Shown piece after piece: positions 55,880-64,000 of a stretch of DNA of 64,000 nt. Source of the DNA: Bog-950 sp046329515. Its GTDB lineage: Bacteria > Bacteroidota > Bacteroidia > Chitinophagales > LD1. The number at the start of each line of letters is the position of its first letter. Positions within the stretch are counted from its first letter, which is position 1. A model generated the notes under the pieces. The model was not told the origin of the DNA, made no database searches, and worked only from the letters and a program-made list of their open reading frames with translations. A program made the translations under genes and the position numbers. The stretch is from positions 186,001 through 250,000 of the forward strand of contig JAXLUM010000003.1 in the NCBI GenBank assembly GCA_046329515.1, written 5' to 3'.

Positions 55880-58639
55880 TCAGCGTATGAGAGTTACACT
55901 TCCCTTTCTGAAAACAGCACGGTCATCGCCAAAAAGCCCCAGCTTAAACACGTAAACATAAACGCCCGGAGGGGCAGGTTTGCCCTTGTAGTTGCCATCC
56001 CAGGGGTAGCTGCCATCGTGCACTTTCTCGCCAATGCGGTCAAATACCTGGAAGGATAACACCCTTACCCCACTTTGCGAGAATATGTAGAAGTTGTCAT
56101 TATTTCCATCGCCGTTTGGTGTAAACACGTTTGGTATGTAAAAGTTGTTTGGCAGAATAACCCGTATAAGGGCAGAGTCACTATTGCTGCAGCCGTTGGC
56201 ATAAACACTTATACCGTAGTATTGGTCGTTAAGCGGCGCAACCACCGGGTTAGGGCAGCTAGTGCACGAAATGTTTACCACCGGGTACCATTCAAACGAA
56301 TCAATAGAGGCCGAACCAAGATTAAGATCAGTATAAAGTATAACGCTATCGCCATACATTATCAACGTATCAGGAAAAACGGTAACGTTTGGCGGTGCAA
56401 TAGAACTTACCAGTAAAGCATTGGTTGTATCCTTACAACCTTGTGCATCGGTAACAATGGCAAAATATAAACCAGGCTGATTAATGGAAATGGCCTGCGT
56501 AGTAGCGCCGGTGTTCCATAAGTAACTGGCATAGGAACCAACCACTGTTGCGCCGGTCAATTGGTTTTCACAAATAGTAAGCGGACCGGTGGAATCAATT
56601 ACCGCAACAGGATTTGCCTGGGCGAATACTCTAACCGTATCAGTGCGCGAGCATGTAAAGCCCGGTGATGAGCAGGTAACGGTATAATAGAAGGTGTCCA
56701 CTGTTCCTGCCGGTATGTTAGCTACAGGGTTAGGGTCGGTAGTACTGCTTAGCCATGCTGTTTGTGTTGGCGTTTCACCCTTCCAAATAGTGTTCACGCC
56801 GCCGGTGCTGGTTGGGTTACCGCCTAAAAATACCTGTCCGCCACCTGCACATAAATTCGCATCGGGCCCTGCATCAGCAGGTGGTGCCGGCGAAATAGTG
56901 TAACTCAATAAATTGGTGGTGGCTTCCACGCCACAGGTATCAATAATTACGCAAAACACATCGCCATCTACCTGCGGGTTAACTACAAAATTGGTAGTGC
57001 CGTAAAGAGTATCTAACTGGTTGCCCCCTTGCGATACCCATACATAGTGATAAGGCGGCACGCCGCAATCAGGGTGTACAGTAAAGGTTATAGGGTCTCC
57101 CGGGCAAACCACAGTTTTGTCCTGTGTTATGTTTCCCTCTACTGTGCAGCCGGTAACAGTCATGCGCCAGTAGTTACCGCGTGCGCATAAATATCCGCAA
57201 ACATCACCGCAGCTTGCATCACGGTTTTTTAGAGTAAACGGTATGTGGTAGTCGGGACATTGAGGTTCGTAACAGTTCAGGTAGTTTGGATTAAAGTTAT
57301 TTATCAATAGTGCGCTTGCACCGGGCACCGTAAGGCTGTCTGTAGTACAGGTGCCGGTAAACGGAGGCTGGGCCGGGTTGCAGCTCAAAGGCCCTGTAGA
57401 TTGATTGCAACTGTCGTTTAACACTTCCATAGAAGCCATGTTAAACTGGCAAAAAGGAGAAGGTAATGGTGGCGTGCCACAGGCAGGATTAAAGGTAAGT
57501 GTATATTCTACATCAACCAAGGCTTGCTTTAACTGGGTCATTCCCGGTACAGTAACCGTCATATGGTAATCGCAACTGGCGGGTTGGGTAGTAAATGCCA
57601 TGTTTGCCGAGGGCAGTGTAGTATATTGAAAGTGCCCAATGGAGTCGGCTCCAACCAGTACATTCGGGTCAATAAAAATTGGGTAAACATTTTCTTTTCG
57701 GTTCAACCAATCTACTGGAACAAAAGTGCGTAGTGTGTAATCATTATTAATTTTCAATAATTGATATGAGCCGGGCATACCTGTGGAAATAGCATCTACA
57801 AAAACCGGCTTTTTGTAGGTAATAAGCGGGTAACCGAATTGGTTCTTTACACAATAATCCCCGGTATAATAAACACCGTCTTCGCTATATTCTCCCTCGC
57901 CTGTTTCAGTAAAGGTAAATCCCTGTGGCAGTGTAAAATGATCTTCAATTACCATGAAACCTTTAGAAATGGGAAGTTGTAAGGGCTGAGTAATAACGTA
58001 GTTGGTTTTTATTTGCCCGGCACCAACGGTATGCTGCAAATTTATGCCTGGCCAGATGTTTTTCACCTGCACACCCTCATCACCAACAGTATAATCCTTG
58101 TAATTCCCTGTTTCGCTTTTGGTTTCAACCTTGTCGCGGTCGTAGAAATACATTGATAGGTTACGGCTATAAACAAATTCAAACCCCGGAATAATAATTG
58201 AAGTGGTAGCGTCATTCATGTTTAAAGCTGTGGGCACGGGTTGGTCTTTAGCCACATAAACTCCGGGTCTTGTACTATCAGGTTTCAAACGGGTGTCAAT
58301 AGTATGCCATACATCTTCTTTAAAGGTCTTATAATTGAGAGGGAAATAAGAGCTTTGCGAAAAGCTGCGGTTGGGGTGCTCCGGGTCAATAAAAAAACGT
58401 GTATTCTCTGTGCGCTTATCCAGCAATTCAACGCAATCAGAACAGGGGGCGTTAAAAGGTAAAATACCAAACTCAGGGTGCTGTTTTGCCGTTGTGGATG
58501 AGCGCTTAACCAGCGCTTCCGGCGTTACCTTTTTATCGGTGGTAAAGGTGCTGAAGTTAAACTGCTTTACGTTTAATTCCTGCCCTAATGCCCCAAAGTA
58601 TATTGCCACTAATGCCAATAAAAAGCAGCCCTTCTTCAT
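55880..58639 (-). CDS. Giant secreted protein, T9SS type B (gliding motility-associated C-terminus)
   Basis: This 919-residue protein has a signal peptide (FLLALVAIYFGALGQ) and a large N-terminal region with 'VKNIWPGINLQHTVGAGQIKT', resembling Rhs/teneurin-like or adhesin N-domains, followed by Cys-rich beta modules with Ig/PKD-like character. The end is a gliding motility-associated C-terminal domain (CHU_C): 'NNFYIPNVFTPNGDGNNDNFY' followed by 'FQVFDRIGEKV', 'YPWDGNYKGKPAPPGVYVYVF' and 'GSVTLIR'. T9SS exports it to the cell surface. It has more than twenty Cys. A surface adhesin or gliding-related role is likely. It shares the C-terminus with 60275-63691. Confidence 0.88.
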   Translation of the reverse strand: MKKGCFLLALVAIYFGALGQELNVKQFNFSTFTTDKKVTPEALVKRSSTTAKQHPEFGILPFNAPCSDCVELLDKRTENTRFFIDPEHPNRSFSQSSYFPLNYKTFKEDVWHTIDTRLKPDSTRPGVYVAKDQPVPTALNMNDATTSIIIPGFEFVYSRNLSMYFYDRDKVETKSETGNYKDYTVGDEGVQVKNIWPGINLQHTVGAGQIKTNYVITQPLQLPISKGFMVIEDHFTLPQGFTFTETGEGEYSEDGVYYTGDYCVKNQFGYPLITYKKPVFVDAISTGMPGSYQLLKINNDYTLRTFVPVDWLNRKENVYPIFIDPNVLVGADSIGHFQYTTLPSANMAFTTQPASCDYHMTVTVPGMTQLKQALVDVEYTLTFNPACGTPPLPSPFCQFNMASMEVLNDSCNQSTGPLSCNPAQPPFTGTCTTDSLTVPGASALLINNFNPNYLNCYEPQCPDYHIPFTLKNRDASCGDVCGYLCARGNYWRMTVTGCTVEGNITQDKTVVCPGDPITFTVHPDCGVPPYHYVWVSQGGNQLDTLYGTTNFVVNPQVDGDVFCVIIDTCGVEATTNLLSYTISPAPPADAGPDANLCAGGGQVFLGGNPTSTGGVNTIWKGETPTQTAWLSSTTDPNPVANIPAGTVDTFYYTVTCSSPGFTCSRTDTVRVFAQANPVAVIDSTGPLTICENQLTGATVVGSYASYLWNTGATTQAISINQPGLYFAIVTDAQGCKDTTNALLVSSIAPPNVTVFPDTLIMYGDSVILYTDLNLGSASIDSFEWYPVVNISCTSCPNPVVAPLNDQYYGISVYANGCSNSDSALIRVILPNNFYIPNVFTPNGDGNNDNFYIFSQSGVRVLSFQVFDRIGEKVHDGSYPWDGNYKGKPAPPGVYVYVFKLGLFGDDRAVFRKGSVTLIR

Positions 58640-58755
58640 ATAGCTGTAAATATAAACTAAAGACGTTTTAACCCAAGAAAGGGTTGAGAAGGGTGAACTT
58701 TAGAACTTTTATTTGTCCCATAGGGCTTAATTTGGATGCAGAAAGCATTTCTACT

Positions 58756-59658
58756 ATGGTTAAATCGCAAAAGGGCTCACTGCCTCTAAAATATGTTTGC
58801 CTGCTGGCAGTGTGCGTTTTTAGTGCCTTTTATTGCCCGCTAAAAGCACAGGGCTCTTCTGAAGATAGCCTGCGCATACTTTCCTATAACATAAAGATGC
58901 TACCGCGCTTTTTGGTGCATTTGCATCATAAACCTTTGGCAAGGGCCAGGTTGATACCGGAGGTTATAGCCGCTGATAGCCCGCACGTAATTGTTTTCCA
59001 GGAAGCTTTCGACCGTAAGGCCATGAAGATTATCCGTAAAGGTTTGGCGCAGGACTATCCCTATGTATTAGGACCTGCCAACGGAAAAAGGCCGAGTTTT
59101 AAAGTGAGCAGCGGGGTAATGCTATTCAGCAAGTTGCCTTTAACTGAGTTAGGGGAAGTAGACTTTCATAACTGCGAAATGGAAGATTGCTTTGCCCGCA
59201 AGGGCGCTCTGCTGGCGCAGGCCTCTTGGCAGGGTAAACCTTTCCAAGTTATGGGCACCCATATGGAGGCCGGCGGTTCGCCGGAGTTAAAACAAAGCCA
59301 GTACAACGAAATAGAAGGCTTGATGCGCACCCATCGTAAGGATAGCATACCCCAGTTTTATTGCGGCGATTTTAATACCAGAAAGAGCACGGCCAATTAC
59401 GATACTATGCTGCTTTGCTTTGGCGCACAGGACGGCCCCTTTTGCAGCGATTTACAATACACCAGCGACCATATGTTAAGCGATATGTACCCATACAGTG
59501 CCACCCACAGGCGTGTAGTTGATTTTATTTTGTGCCGTGATAATAAGTGTGGGGCTGTAAGCGTAACACGCGAGGTGCACCGTTACGAAGGCTGCTGGAG
59601 CAAAAATCATTGCGATTTATCAGACCACTTTGCTGTACTGCTAAAGGCTATTTGGTAA
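58756..59658 (+). CDS. Exported sphingomyelinase-like phosphodiesterase
   Basis: This encodes about 300 residues of an endonuclease/exonuclease/phosphatase-fold enzyme with a signal peptide (YVCLLAVCVFSAFYCPLKAQ, cleavage near residue 32). Catalytic blocks are present: 'LRILSYNIKMLPRF' (metal-Asn), 'VIVFQEAFDR' (Glu), 'VMGTHMEAGG' (His), 'CGDFNTRKS' (Asp/Asn), and 'CDLSDHFAVLL' (Asp-His). The overall pattern is that of bacterial neutral sphingomyelinases and related exported phospholipases. The start was set at the ATG giving MVKSQKGSLPLK; an upstream TTG at 58684 is possible. It is divergent from the giant secreted protein gene. The substrate is an inference. Confidence 0.85.
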   Translation: MVKSQKGSLPLKYVCLLAVCVFSAFYCPLKAQGSSEDSLRILSYNIKMLPRFLVHLHHKPLARARLIPEVIAADSPHVIVFQEAFDRKAMKIIRKGLAQDYPYVLGPANGKRPSFKVSSGVMLFSKLPLTELGEVDFHNCEMEDCFARKGALLAQASWQGKPFQVMGTHMEAGGSPELKQSQYNEIEGLMRTHRKDSIPQFYCGDFNTRKSTANYDTMLLCFGAQDGPFCSDLQYTSDHMLSDMYPYSATHRRVVDFILCRDNKCGAVSVTREVHRYEGCWSKNHCDLSDHFAVLLKAIW

Positions 59659-60252
59659 CTAGCGTAAGACAAGCGTTTTAAAAACGCGAAGCATGTAGGC
59701 TTTCATTTTTAAATCAGTTTCGCAGGCGTAAGTAGGGTCCTTATACTGGTAAATAGCGGTAAGCATATAAGCGGCTTTACGCTTGTGCGAATACACCACC
59801 AAATCAAACCGCGTATAATTAAACACCTTGCTGCGGCGGTAATAGTGAGTGCTGATTAAAGTTGCCTGTTCGCCACTGGCTATTTGCAGGCTGTCCTTTG
59901 TGTAGTTATAACCTGCAGCGGTTATGCGGTCCGGTAAGGAAACAAACTCATTCAACACAAAATCTATAGCTGCAGTAACAGTATCGCATTCAAATTTGCG
60001 CATGGTAAACGTTGCAGTAAGCGGGTTGCTGTTTATAACATGCGGCAGGCCTACATCCGTAAACTCAAAACGGCGTTCTGCCCCCGTTGATTCAATGGTT
60101 GAGGTTTTAAGCCAACGTTCAGGCACACTAAAAACGTAGTCCGTAGTTTCTACCTTCTTTACAACATTAAAAATAGTGCTATCTGTTTGCGCAGTAACTG
60201 CACAGGTATAGGCAATGGCCAAAAGGGTAAACACGCACTTAATCTTCATCAC
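59659..60252 (-). CDS. Secreted hypothetical protein (PsbP-like layout)
   Basis: This 197-residue protein has a signal peptide (CVFTLLAIAYTCAVTAQ, cleavage near residue 22) and a mature part with 'TDYVFSVPERWLKTST' (about 36-51), the kind of start typical of PsbP/DUF1795-like folds, and later 'RFDLVVYSHKRKAAYMLTAIY'. It is not firmly assignable. It resembles the secreted protein at 18596-19186 in length and type. It stops at the base after the sphingomyelinase gene stop, convergent. Function is unknown. Confidence 0.65.
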   Translation of the reverse strand: MMKIKCVFTLLAIAYTCAVTAQTDSTIFNVVKKVETTDYVFSVPERWLKTSTIESTGAERRFEFTDVGLPHVINSNPLTATFTMRKFECDTVTAAIDFVLNEFVSLPDRITAAGYNYTKDSLQIASGEQATLISTHYYRRSKVFNYTRFDLVVYSHKRKAAYMLTAIYQYKDPTYACETDLKMKAYMLRVFKTLVLR

Positions 60253-60274
60253 TCAGGGGTTTCGAAGATTAATA

Positions 60275-63200
60275 TTAGCGTATTAAGGTCAAATTTCCTT
60301 TTTTCTCGTAGCTCTTGCCGTAAACGTCCTTAGCCGTTAAGTAATAGGCATAGGTGCCCAGGTTTTGCTCTTTACCTTTAAAGGTGCCGTCCCAACCTTT
60401 GCCAAGGTCGTTCAGTGCGCTTACATCAGTTGAGCTGTAGACCATTTCGCCCCAGCGGCTGTAAATGCGTATTTCATAATTGGCTATGTTGTTTCCAAAC
60501 AGGGTAAAGAAGTCATTCACTCCATCGCCGTTTGGTGTAAAGGCCTGCGGCACTTCAATATAAGCGCTGCAATTGTGCACATCAATTTTCACCGTATCGC
60601 TGTTCTGGCAACCGGTGGTGTCAATGGCTATCAATACAAACTCAACGCTCTCGCTGTTGTTAAACAACGGCGTCAGAATAGAAGCGTTATTAAGCCCGGT
60701 AGAAGGGGTCCAACTCACGCTTTCTATTGACGATGTTGCCTGCATCTGGTAGGTTTCACCATCGCAAATAAGGGTATCAGGTCCCGCATTAACAGTCGGT
60801 TTCACATTTACTTTAACGGTAACGCTATCGCGGTTTTTACAACCGCTGGTATCATAAACAATTACTGAATACAGCGTTGTTTGGTCAGGTGATACCTGTA
60901 TGGTTGTGGTGGTATCGCCGGTGTTCCAAACGTAATGCAAACCTGCTTTAGTGGTGTAATAAACCTTGCAATTCAACACGCGTGGGCCGGTAAACGTACC
61001 AAACTGGTAAGCGTTTGAAGTGCCCTGCACAAAATCAATTATGCCATCGCTTTTATAAACCACACCCTGCTGCACGCCAATACCGGGGCCGCTGGCCATA
61101 TTAATTACGGGCGCCGTATTGGCCGTGGTTACATAAAAACCAAAGGTATCGTTAGCAGCAATGGCTTGGTTTATTTCAATAGGTATAACCGTCATTTGCC
61201 CTATAGGGTTGGGCACAAAATTGAAATAGGCACCTGCCTGATTCCATGCGGTTGCATCCTGCTCATACGTGCGGTAACTGCCGGGCTTGGTATAAATTTC
61301 AGCAATTACAGGTTGGGTGGATAAGAATTTTGCAGCAATGGAATCAATAGTTACATCATAATGCGCTATAATATTAAACATAGCCCCCTGCTTGCCGCTG
61401 GTGGCTGTATCACTGGTAATAAATAGTTTATCTACCGGCGTTGATTGCACGCTGAGGTTTACTGTTTCATTGCCGCAGGTAGTTTGGTCAGGCCCCGCAT
61501 CAGCCGAATAAAGTGTTACCACCTTTACGCTGTAGAAATCACTATCGCTACCACAGGCATTTAATGAGAAGTTAGAGAGCGTAAAAGTGCCCAGGGTATC
61601 AAATATTACCGTGGTTTGGCTATTGCCCTCTTCCAGAATTTTTACACCCGATGGCGCATCCCAGTTATAATAGGTTTTCTTAAGGTAGCCTACATCATAG
61701 GTTACGGTATCGCCCAGGCACACTTGTTGAGGGCCACTTATGGTTACATCCGGTTCGCCGATAATGGTTATGCCCTTCGAGGAGGAGTATGGCCCGTAAC
61801 AACCAAAGTTTATTTCGCGCACATAAAAAATGTAATCGTTTAAAGGCGCGCCCGTAAAGTCTACTATCAATGGGTTATACGGCCAAACAAATGCATTGCC
61901 GTTATTTAAACCGTTACATGCCCATTCGTAATCGGAAGGCGGATGTAAGAATGGGTTGACATAAAGGTTTACAAAACCCAGGTTGCAGTAAACAGTATCA
62001 TCCGTAATTATTTGCGGTGCATTAACCTGTGGTGCGCCAATAGTTATGCGTATTACACTGCCGGTTTGGTTCCATGGCAGGTTGCTGCAATTGCTAACCA
62101 TACGCATGTAATAGGTGCCCGGCGCTACAGGTAGCGAATCTGCCGTTGATGGCATACACAGCGTAAAGTTACCGCCAATGCTATCGTGAATTACACCCAG
62201 ACCGCCGCTGTTTACCAGCCCAAAGCTCATCATATCGCGTAATTCAATCGTCCAGTTGTTGCAAGTATCGTAATTAGCCTGGTTGCTCCATTGGTTAGGA
62301 TGAACCACAATAGTAGAGCATGGAGGGAATGGGCCTGACTGAATACAGAAATGTATATCCGTATGGTTGTTGGTTAACTCGTCGCACTGCACCAGGCAGA
62401 AAGGGCCTATGATGGTGCCTATGGTGGCGGGGTTAGTAGCCCTTACGCGTATGTAATAGCCACAACCCGGCGGTACGTTCTGTGGTATTAAACCCGATAC
62501 ATTACCCGGAGGGAAGCCGGGGTAAGACTGGTTATCAGGATTGTTGCCTAATACGTAGGGGTTAATAAAGCTACCATTCATATCAGAAAGTTCTGCTATG
62601 TAATGGTTGTTTTGCGCAAACACGCCTATAGAGTTGAACTTAACGTCAATTACACTTAGTATACAGGTAGTGTCGTTATCATTCATTACGGGCGCGTTCA
62701 GCGTAAATACCGATTCCGGGCAGTCGAGAATGGTAAAGCACGGCGAGGGTTGTCCTATAATTTGCGGCTCAGGGCTAATACGGCTCAGGCGTATTCTAAA
62801 GCAGTTACCTGTTACATTGTTGGGTACTTTAAAACCCGTTACCCCCGTGGTATCGGGCGCGCTAACAGTTACTACCCCCTCGTTAACGGGGTTGCCGAAG
62901 TTGCCGTTGGCATCGCTTAACTGAATTTGGTATTGGCCATCGCATAAAGGAGCGCTAAGCTTGTATTCAAAAAAGATGAAGTTATCCTGACATACCGAAT
63001 CAGAAAAAAGCTGGGTTATGCTGACGTCAACCGGGTTGTTCACATAATCGTAGGTTCCAACAGCAATTATATCATCAAGGCCAAAGGAAACATTAGCAGT
63101 GCCTGCCGCAGGGTTAACCCAACGGAAACCTAATTGCAGGTTCTGCACATTATTAAAAGCAGGGTCCTGTATAATTTCGTATTTCCATTTGCTTTGGTTG

Positions 63201-63691
63201 TTGTACTTGGCTTGGCCTGTTTTAATCCAGGGGCCGCCATCAATACTGTAATACACTTCGCCGTAGGCGTTGGCATCACCTTCACTAATCCAGAAAAACG
63301 TAAAAATCACATCGGTCATTCCCAGTGTGCAGAAAGGGCTTCCTAAATAGGTAAAGCGGTCGCTGGCATTTGCGGGGTTCCAGTTGGCATTAGCTATACC
63401 GCCGCCGGCATTTGAATCATAAATGTGCAGGTAGGCTGAATTGGGCGCACCGTTTATCTGTCCGCTCACTATACTATCCTGTGGAGGTGTATTAGGGTAG
63501 GTGGATTGGCCTGCATAATTGGCGTTAATGGTCCACTGGTTGCTGCCACTGTTGCTGCCCACACCGGTGCCGTTAAGCACAAAACTGCCGCCACCGCTTT
63601 CAAAGCTTTCTGTAAGCAAAAGTATTTGCTGCTGCGCCTGTAGGGCCGCAAAAGTAAATAATGCCGTAAGGAAAAGTAAAAACCTTTTCAC
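60275..63691 (-). CDS. Giant secreted protein, T9SS type B (gliding motility-associated C-terminus)
   Basis: This 1138-residue exported protein has a signal peptide (FLLFLTALFTFAALQAQ), a jelly-roll or concanavalin-like N-domain ('LLLTESFESGGGSFVL', about 25-40), several beta-sandwich modules with paired cysteines, a 'DAGPDQTTCGNETVNL' and 'NAGPDTLICDGETYQM' pair of PKD-like modules and a CHU_C C-terminus ('IEVPQAFTPNGDGVNDFFTLF', 'RIYSRWGEMVY', 'GWDGTFKGKEQNLGTYAYYL'). The end is nearly the same as in 55880-58639. It is likely exported by T9SS to the surface. The upstream gene on the same strand is an OmpA-domain protein. Confidence 0.9.
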   Translation of the reverse strand: MKRFLLFLTALFTFAALQAQQQILLLTESFESGGGSFVLNGTGVGSNSGSNQWTINANYAGQSTYPNTPPQDSIVSGQINGAPNSAYLHIYDSNAGGGIANANWNPANASDRFTYLGSPFCTLGMTDVIFTFFWISEGDANAYGEVYYSIDGGPWIKTGQAKYNNQSKWKYEIIQDPAFNNVQNLQLGFRWVNPAAGTANVSFGLDDIIAVGTYDYVNNPVDVSITQLFSDSVCQDNFIFFEYKLSAPLCDGQYQIQLSDANGNFGNPVNEGVVTVSAPDTTGVTGFKVPNNVTGNCFRIRLSRISPEPQIIGQPSPCFTILDCPESVFTLNAPVMNDNDTTCILSVIDVKFNSIGVFAQNNHYIAELSDMNGSFINPYVLGNNPDNQSYPGFPPGNVSGLIPQNVPPGCGYYIRVRATNPATIGTIIGPFCLVQCDELTNNHTDIHFCIQSGPFPPCSTIVVHPNQWSNQANYDTCNNWTIELRDMMSFGLVNSGGLGVIHDSIGGNFTLCMPSTADSLPVAPGTYYMRMVSNCSNLPWNQTGSVIRITIGAPQVNAPQIITDDTVYCNLGFVNLYVNPFLHPPSDYEWACNGLNNGNAFVWPYNPLIVDFTGAPLNDYIFYVREINFGCYGPYSSSKGITIIGEPDVTISGPQQVCLGDTVTYDVGYLKKTYYNWDAPSGVKILEEGNSQTTVIFDTLGTFTLSNFSLNACGSDSDFYSVKVVTLYSADAGPDQTTCGNETVNLSVQSTPVDKLFITSDTATSGKQGAMFNIIAHYDVTIDSIAAKFLSTQPVIAEIYTKPGSYRTYEQDATAWNQAGAYFNFVPNPIGQMTVIPIEINQAIAANDTFGFYVTTANTAPVINMASGPGIGVQQGVVYKSDGIIDFVQGTSNAYQFGTFTGPRVLNCKVYYTTKAGLHYVWNTGDTTTTIQVSPDQTTLYSVIVYDTSGCKNRDSVTVKVNVKPTVNAGPDTLICDGETYQMQATSSIESVSWTPSTGLNNASILTPLFNNSESVEFVLIAIDTTGCQNSDTVKIDVHNCSAYIEVPQAFTPNGDGVNDFFTLFGNNIANYEIRIYSRWGEMVYSSTDVSALNDLGKGWDGTFKGKEQNLGTYAYYLTAKDVYGKSYEKKGNLTLIR

Positions 63692-63745
63692 TCTGTTTAT
63701 TTATAATGAATAATATATATCTGTTTACTGAACCGTATTACCGGC

Positions 63746-64000
63746 TTAGTCTTCATAAATCAATTTGCCGTCCAATTCACCGATAATTTTAAACTCGGTT
63801 CTTCTGTTCAACTGGTGGCAAGGGCAATCTCCGCTTTGGTCCATAGGGCACTCTGCATGCTTCGTACAATCGTCCAGGGTTTTGGTTTCGCCATAACCTT
63901 TTGCCTGTATTCGTTCCTTTGGTATACCCCGCTCATTTATCAGGTAGTTAACACAGCTTTCGGCACGCTTTTGCGAAAGGTTTAGGTTGTATTCATCTGA
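63746..64000 (-). CDS. OmpA-family protein, C-terminal part (5' end outside window)
   Basis: These 84 codons form the C-terminal part of an OmpA/MotB peptidoglycan-binding domain. The frame is open to the window edge and ends with the stop at 63746-63748. The visible residues start 'SDEYNLNLSQKRAESCVNYL' and continue 'INERGIPKERIQAKGYGET', then 'CTKHAECPMDQSGDCPCHQL', 'NRRTEFKIIG' and 'ELDGKLIYED'. 'LSQKRAESVxxYL', 'AKGYGE' and 'NRRTEF' are strongly diagnostic. A Cys-rich insert (CPMDQSGDCPC) sits between them. It lies upstream of the CHU_C protein gene. It could be a PorE-like T9SS anchor. Confidence 0.9.
   Translation of the reverse strand, partial: SDEYNLNLSQKRAESCVNYLINERGIPKERIQAKGYGETKTLDDCTKHAECPMDQSGDCPCHQLNRRTEFKIIGELDGKLIYED

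Noticed and set aside
1..64000. tRNA, rRNA, CRISPR arrays, prophage or insertion sequence
   Set aside because: No cloverleaf, regular spacer array, integrase or transposase gene was recognised by reading. A dedicated search (tRNAscan, CRISPR finder) would be decisive.

Overview
This window is chromosomal DNA from a member of the Bacteroidota, probably from a Chitinophagales- or Sphingobacteriales-like lineage. The evidence is two very large secreted proteins with the 'gliding motility-associated' CHU_C-type C-terminus and one with a Por/T9SS type A sorting domain, many short secreted proteins found mainly in this phylum, DUF2795 and DUF3098 proteins, a SusC-style TonB-dependent receptor with a carboxypeptidase-like N-domain, and exact TAnnTTTG (-7) promoter motifs in front of several genes. 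Shine-Dalgarno sequences are generally absent and several genes appear to start with TTG or GTG. No rRNA, tRNA, CRISPR array, insertion sequence or prophage was recognised.

Layout. 0-4 kb: the end of trigger factor, then clpP and clpX, the classical proteostasis cluster. 4-8 kb: two tandem paralogous secreted proteins, a repeat-rich intergenic region with a possible small RNA or small ORF, a helical-repeat protein, and an alpha/beta hydrolase whose nucleophile serine is replaced by glycine. 8-11.6 kb: an apparent sulfide/persulfide-handling operon (OsmC, ArsR, metallo-beta-lactamase/double rhodanese, rhodanese-thioredoxin lipoprotein) with a perfect inverted repeat in front of it, followed by acylphosphatase. 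11.6-17 kb: a MacAB-like efflux cluster co-oriented and overlapping with a LytS/LytR-type two-component pair. 17-19.6 kb: copper and cytochrome oxidase assembly (SCO1, DUF420) and a small CxxC membrane protein.

19.6-32.6 kb: a 1002-residue modular T9SS-exported protein, a caspase-TPR fusion protein, a LuxE-like acyl-protein synthetase with two membrane proteins, chorismate synthase, imidazolonepropionase and a rhomboid protease. 32.6-42.7 kb: a TonB-dependent receptor, Sua5/YrdC, a thioesterase, a Cys/Met-rich membrane-anchored putative metal-binding protein, a transglutaminase-like protein, aspartate aminotransferase, heptose-7-phosphate kinase, a PPC-domain protein, a second MacB-type permease and QueA. 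42.7-48.3 kb: DUF2795, then an envelope/RNA operon (ftsX, DUF3098, uppP, truB, ribF), and holA.

48.3-64 kb: an orphan DNA methyltransferase, a paraoxonase-like lipoprotein, a TetR-fadA-fadB beta-oxidation cluster interrupted by a four-helix-bundle (S23/IVP-like) gene with an AT-rich repetitive tail, a CBS protein, two giant T9SS-type adhesin-like proteins, a sphingomyelinase-like phosphodiesterase and the end of an OmpA-domain protein. No single locus is clearly a new system. The strongest leads are the sulfur operon with its candidate operator, the caspase-TPR protein, the four-helix-bundle insertion with its repeats, the LuxE/membrane-protein trio, and the structured intergenic elements.
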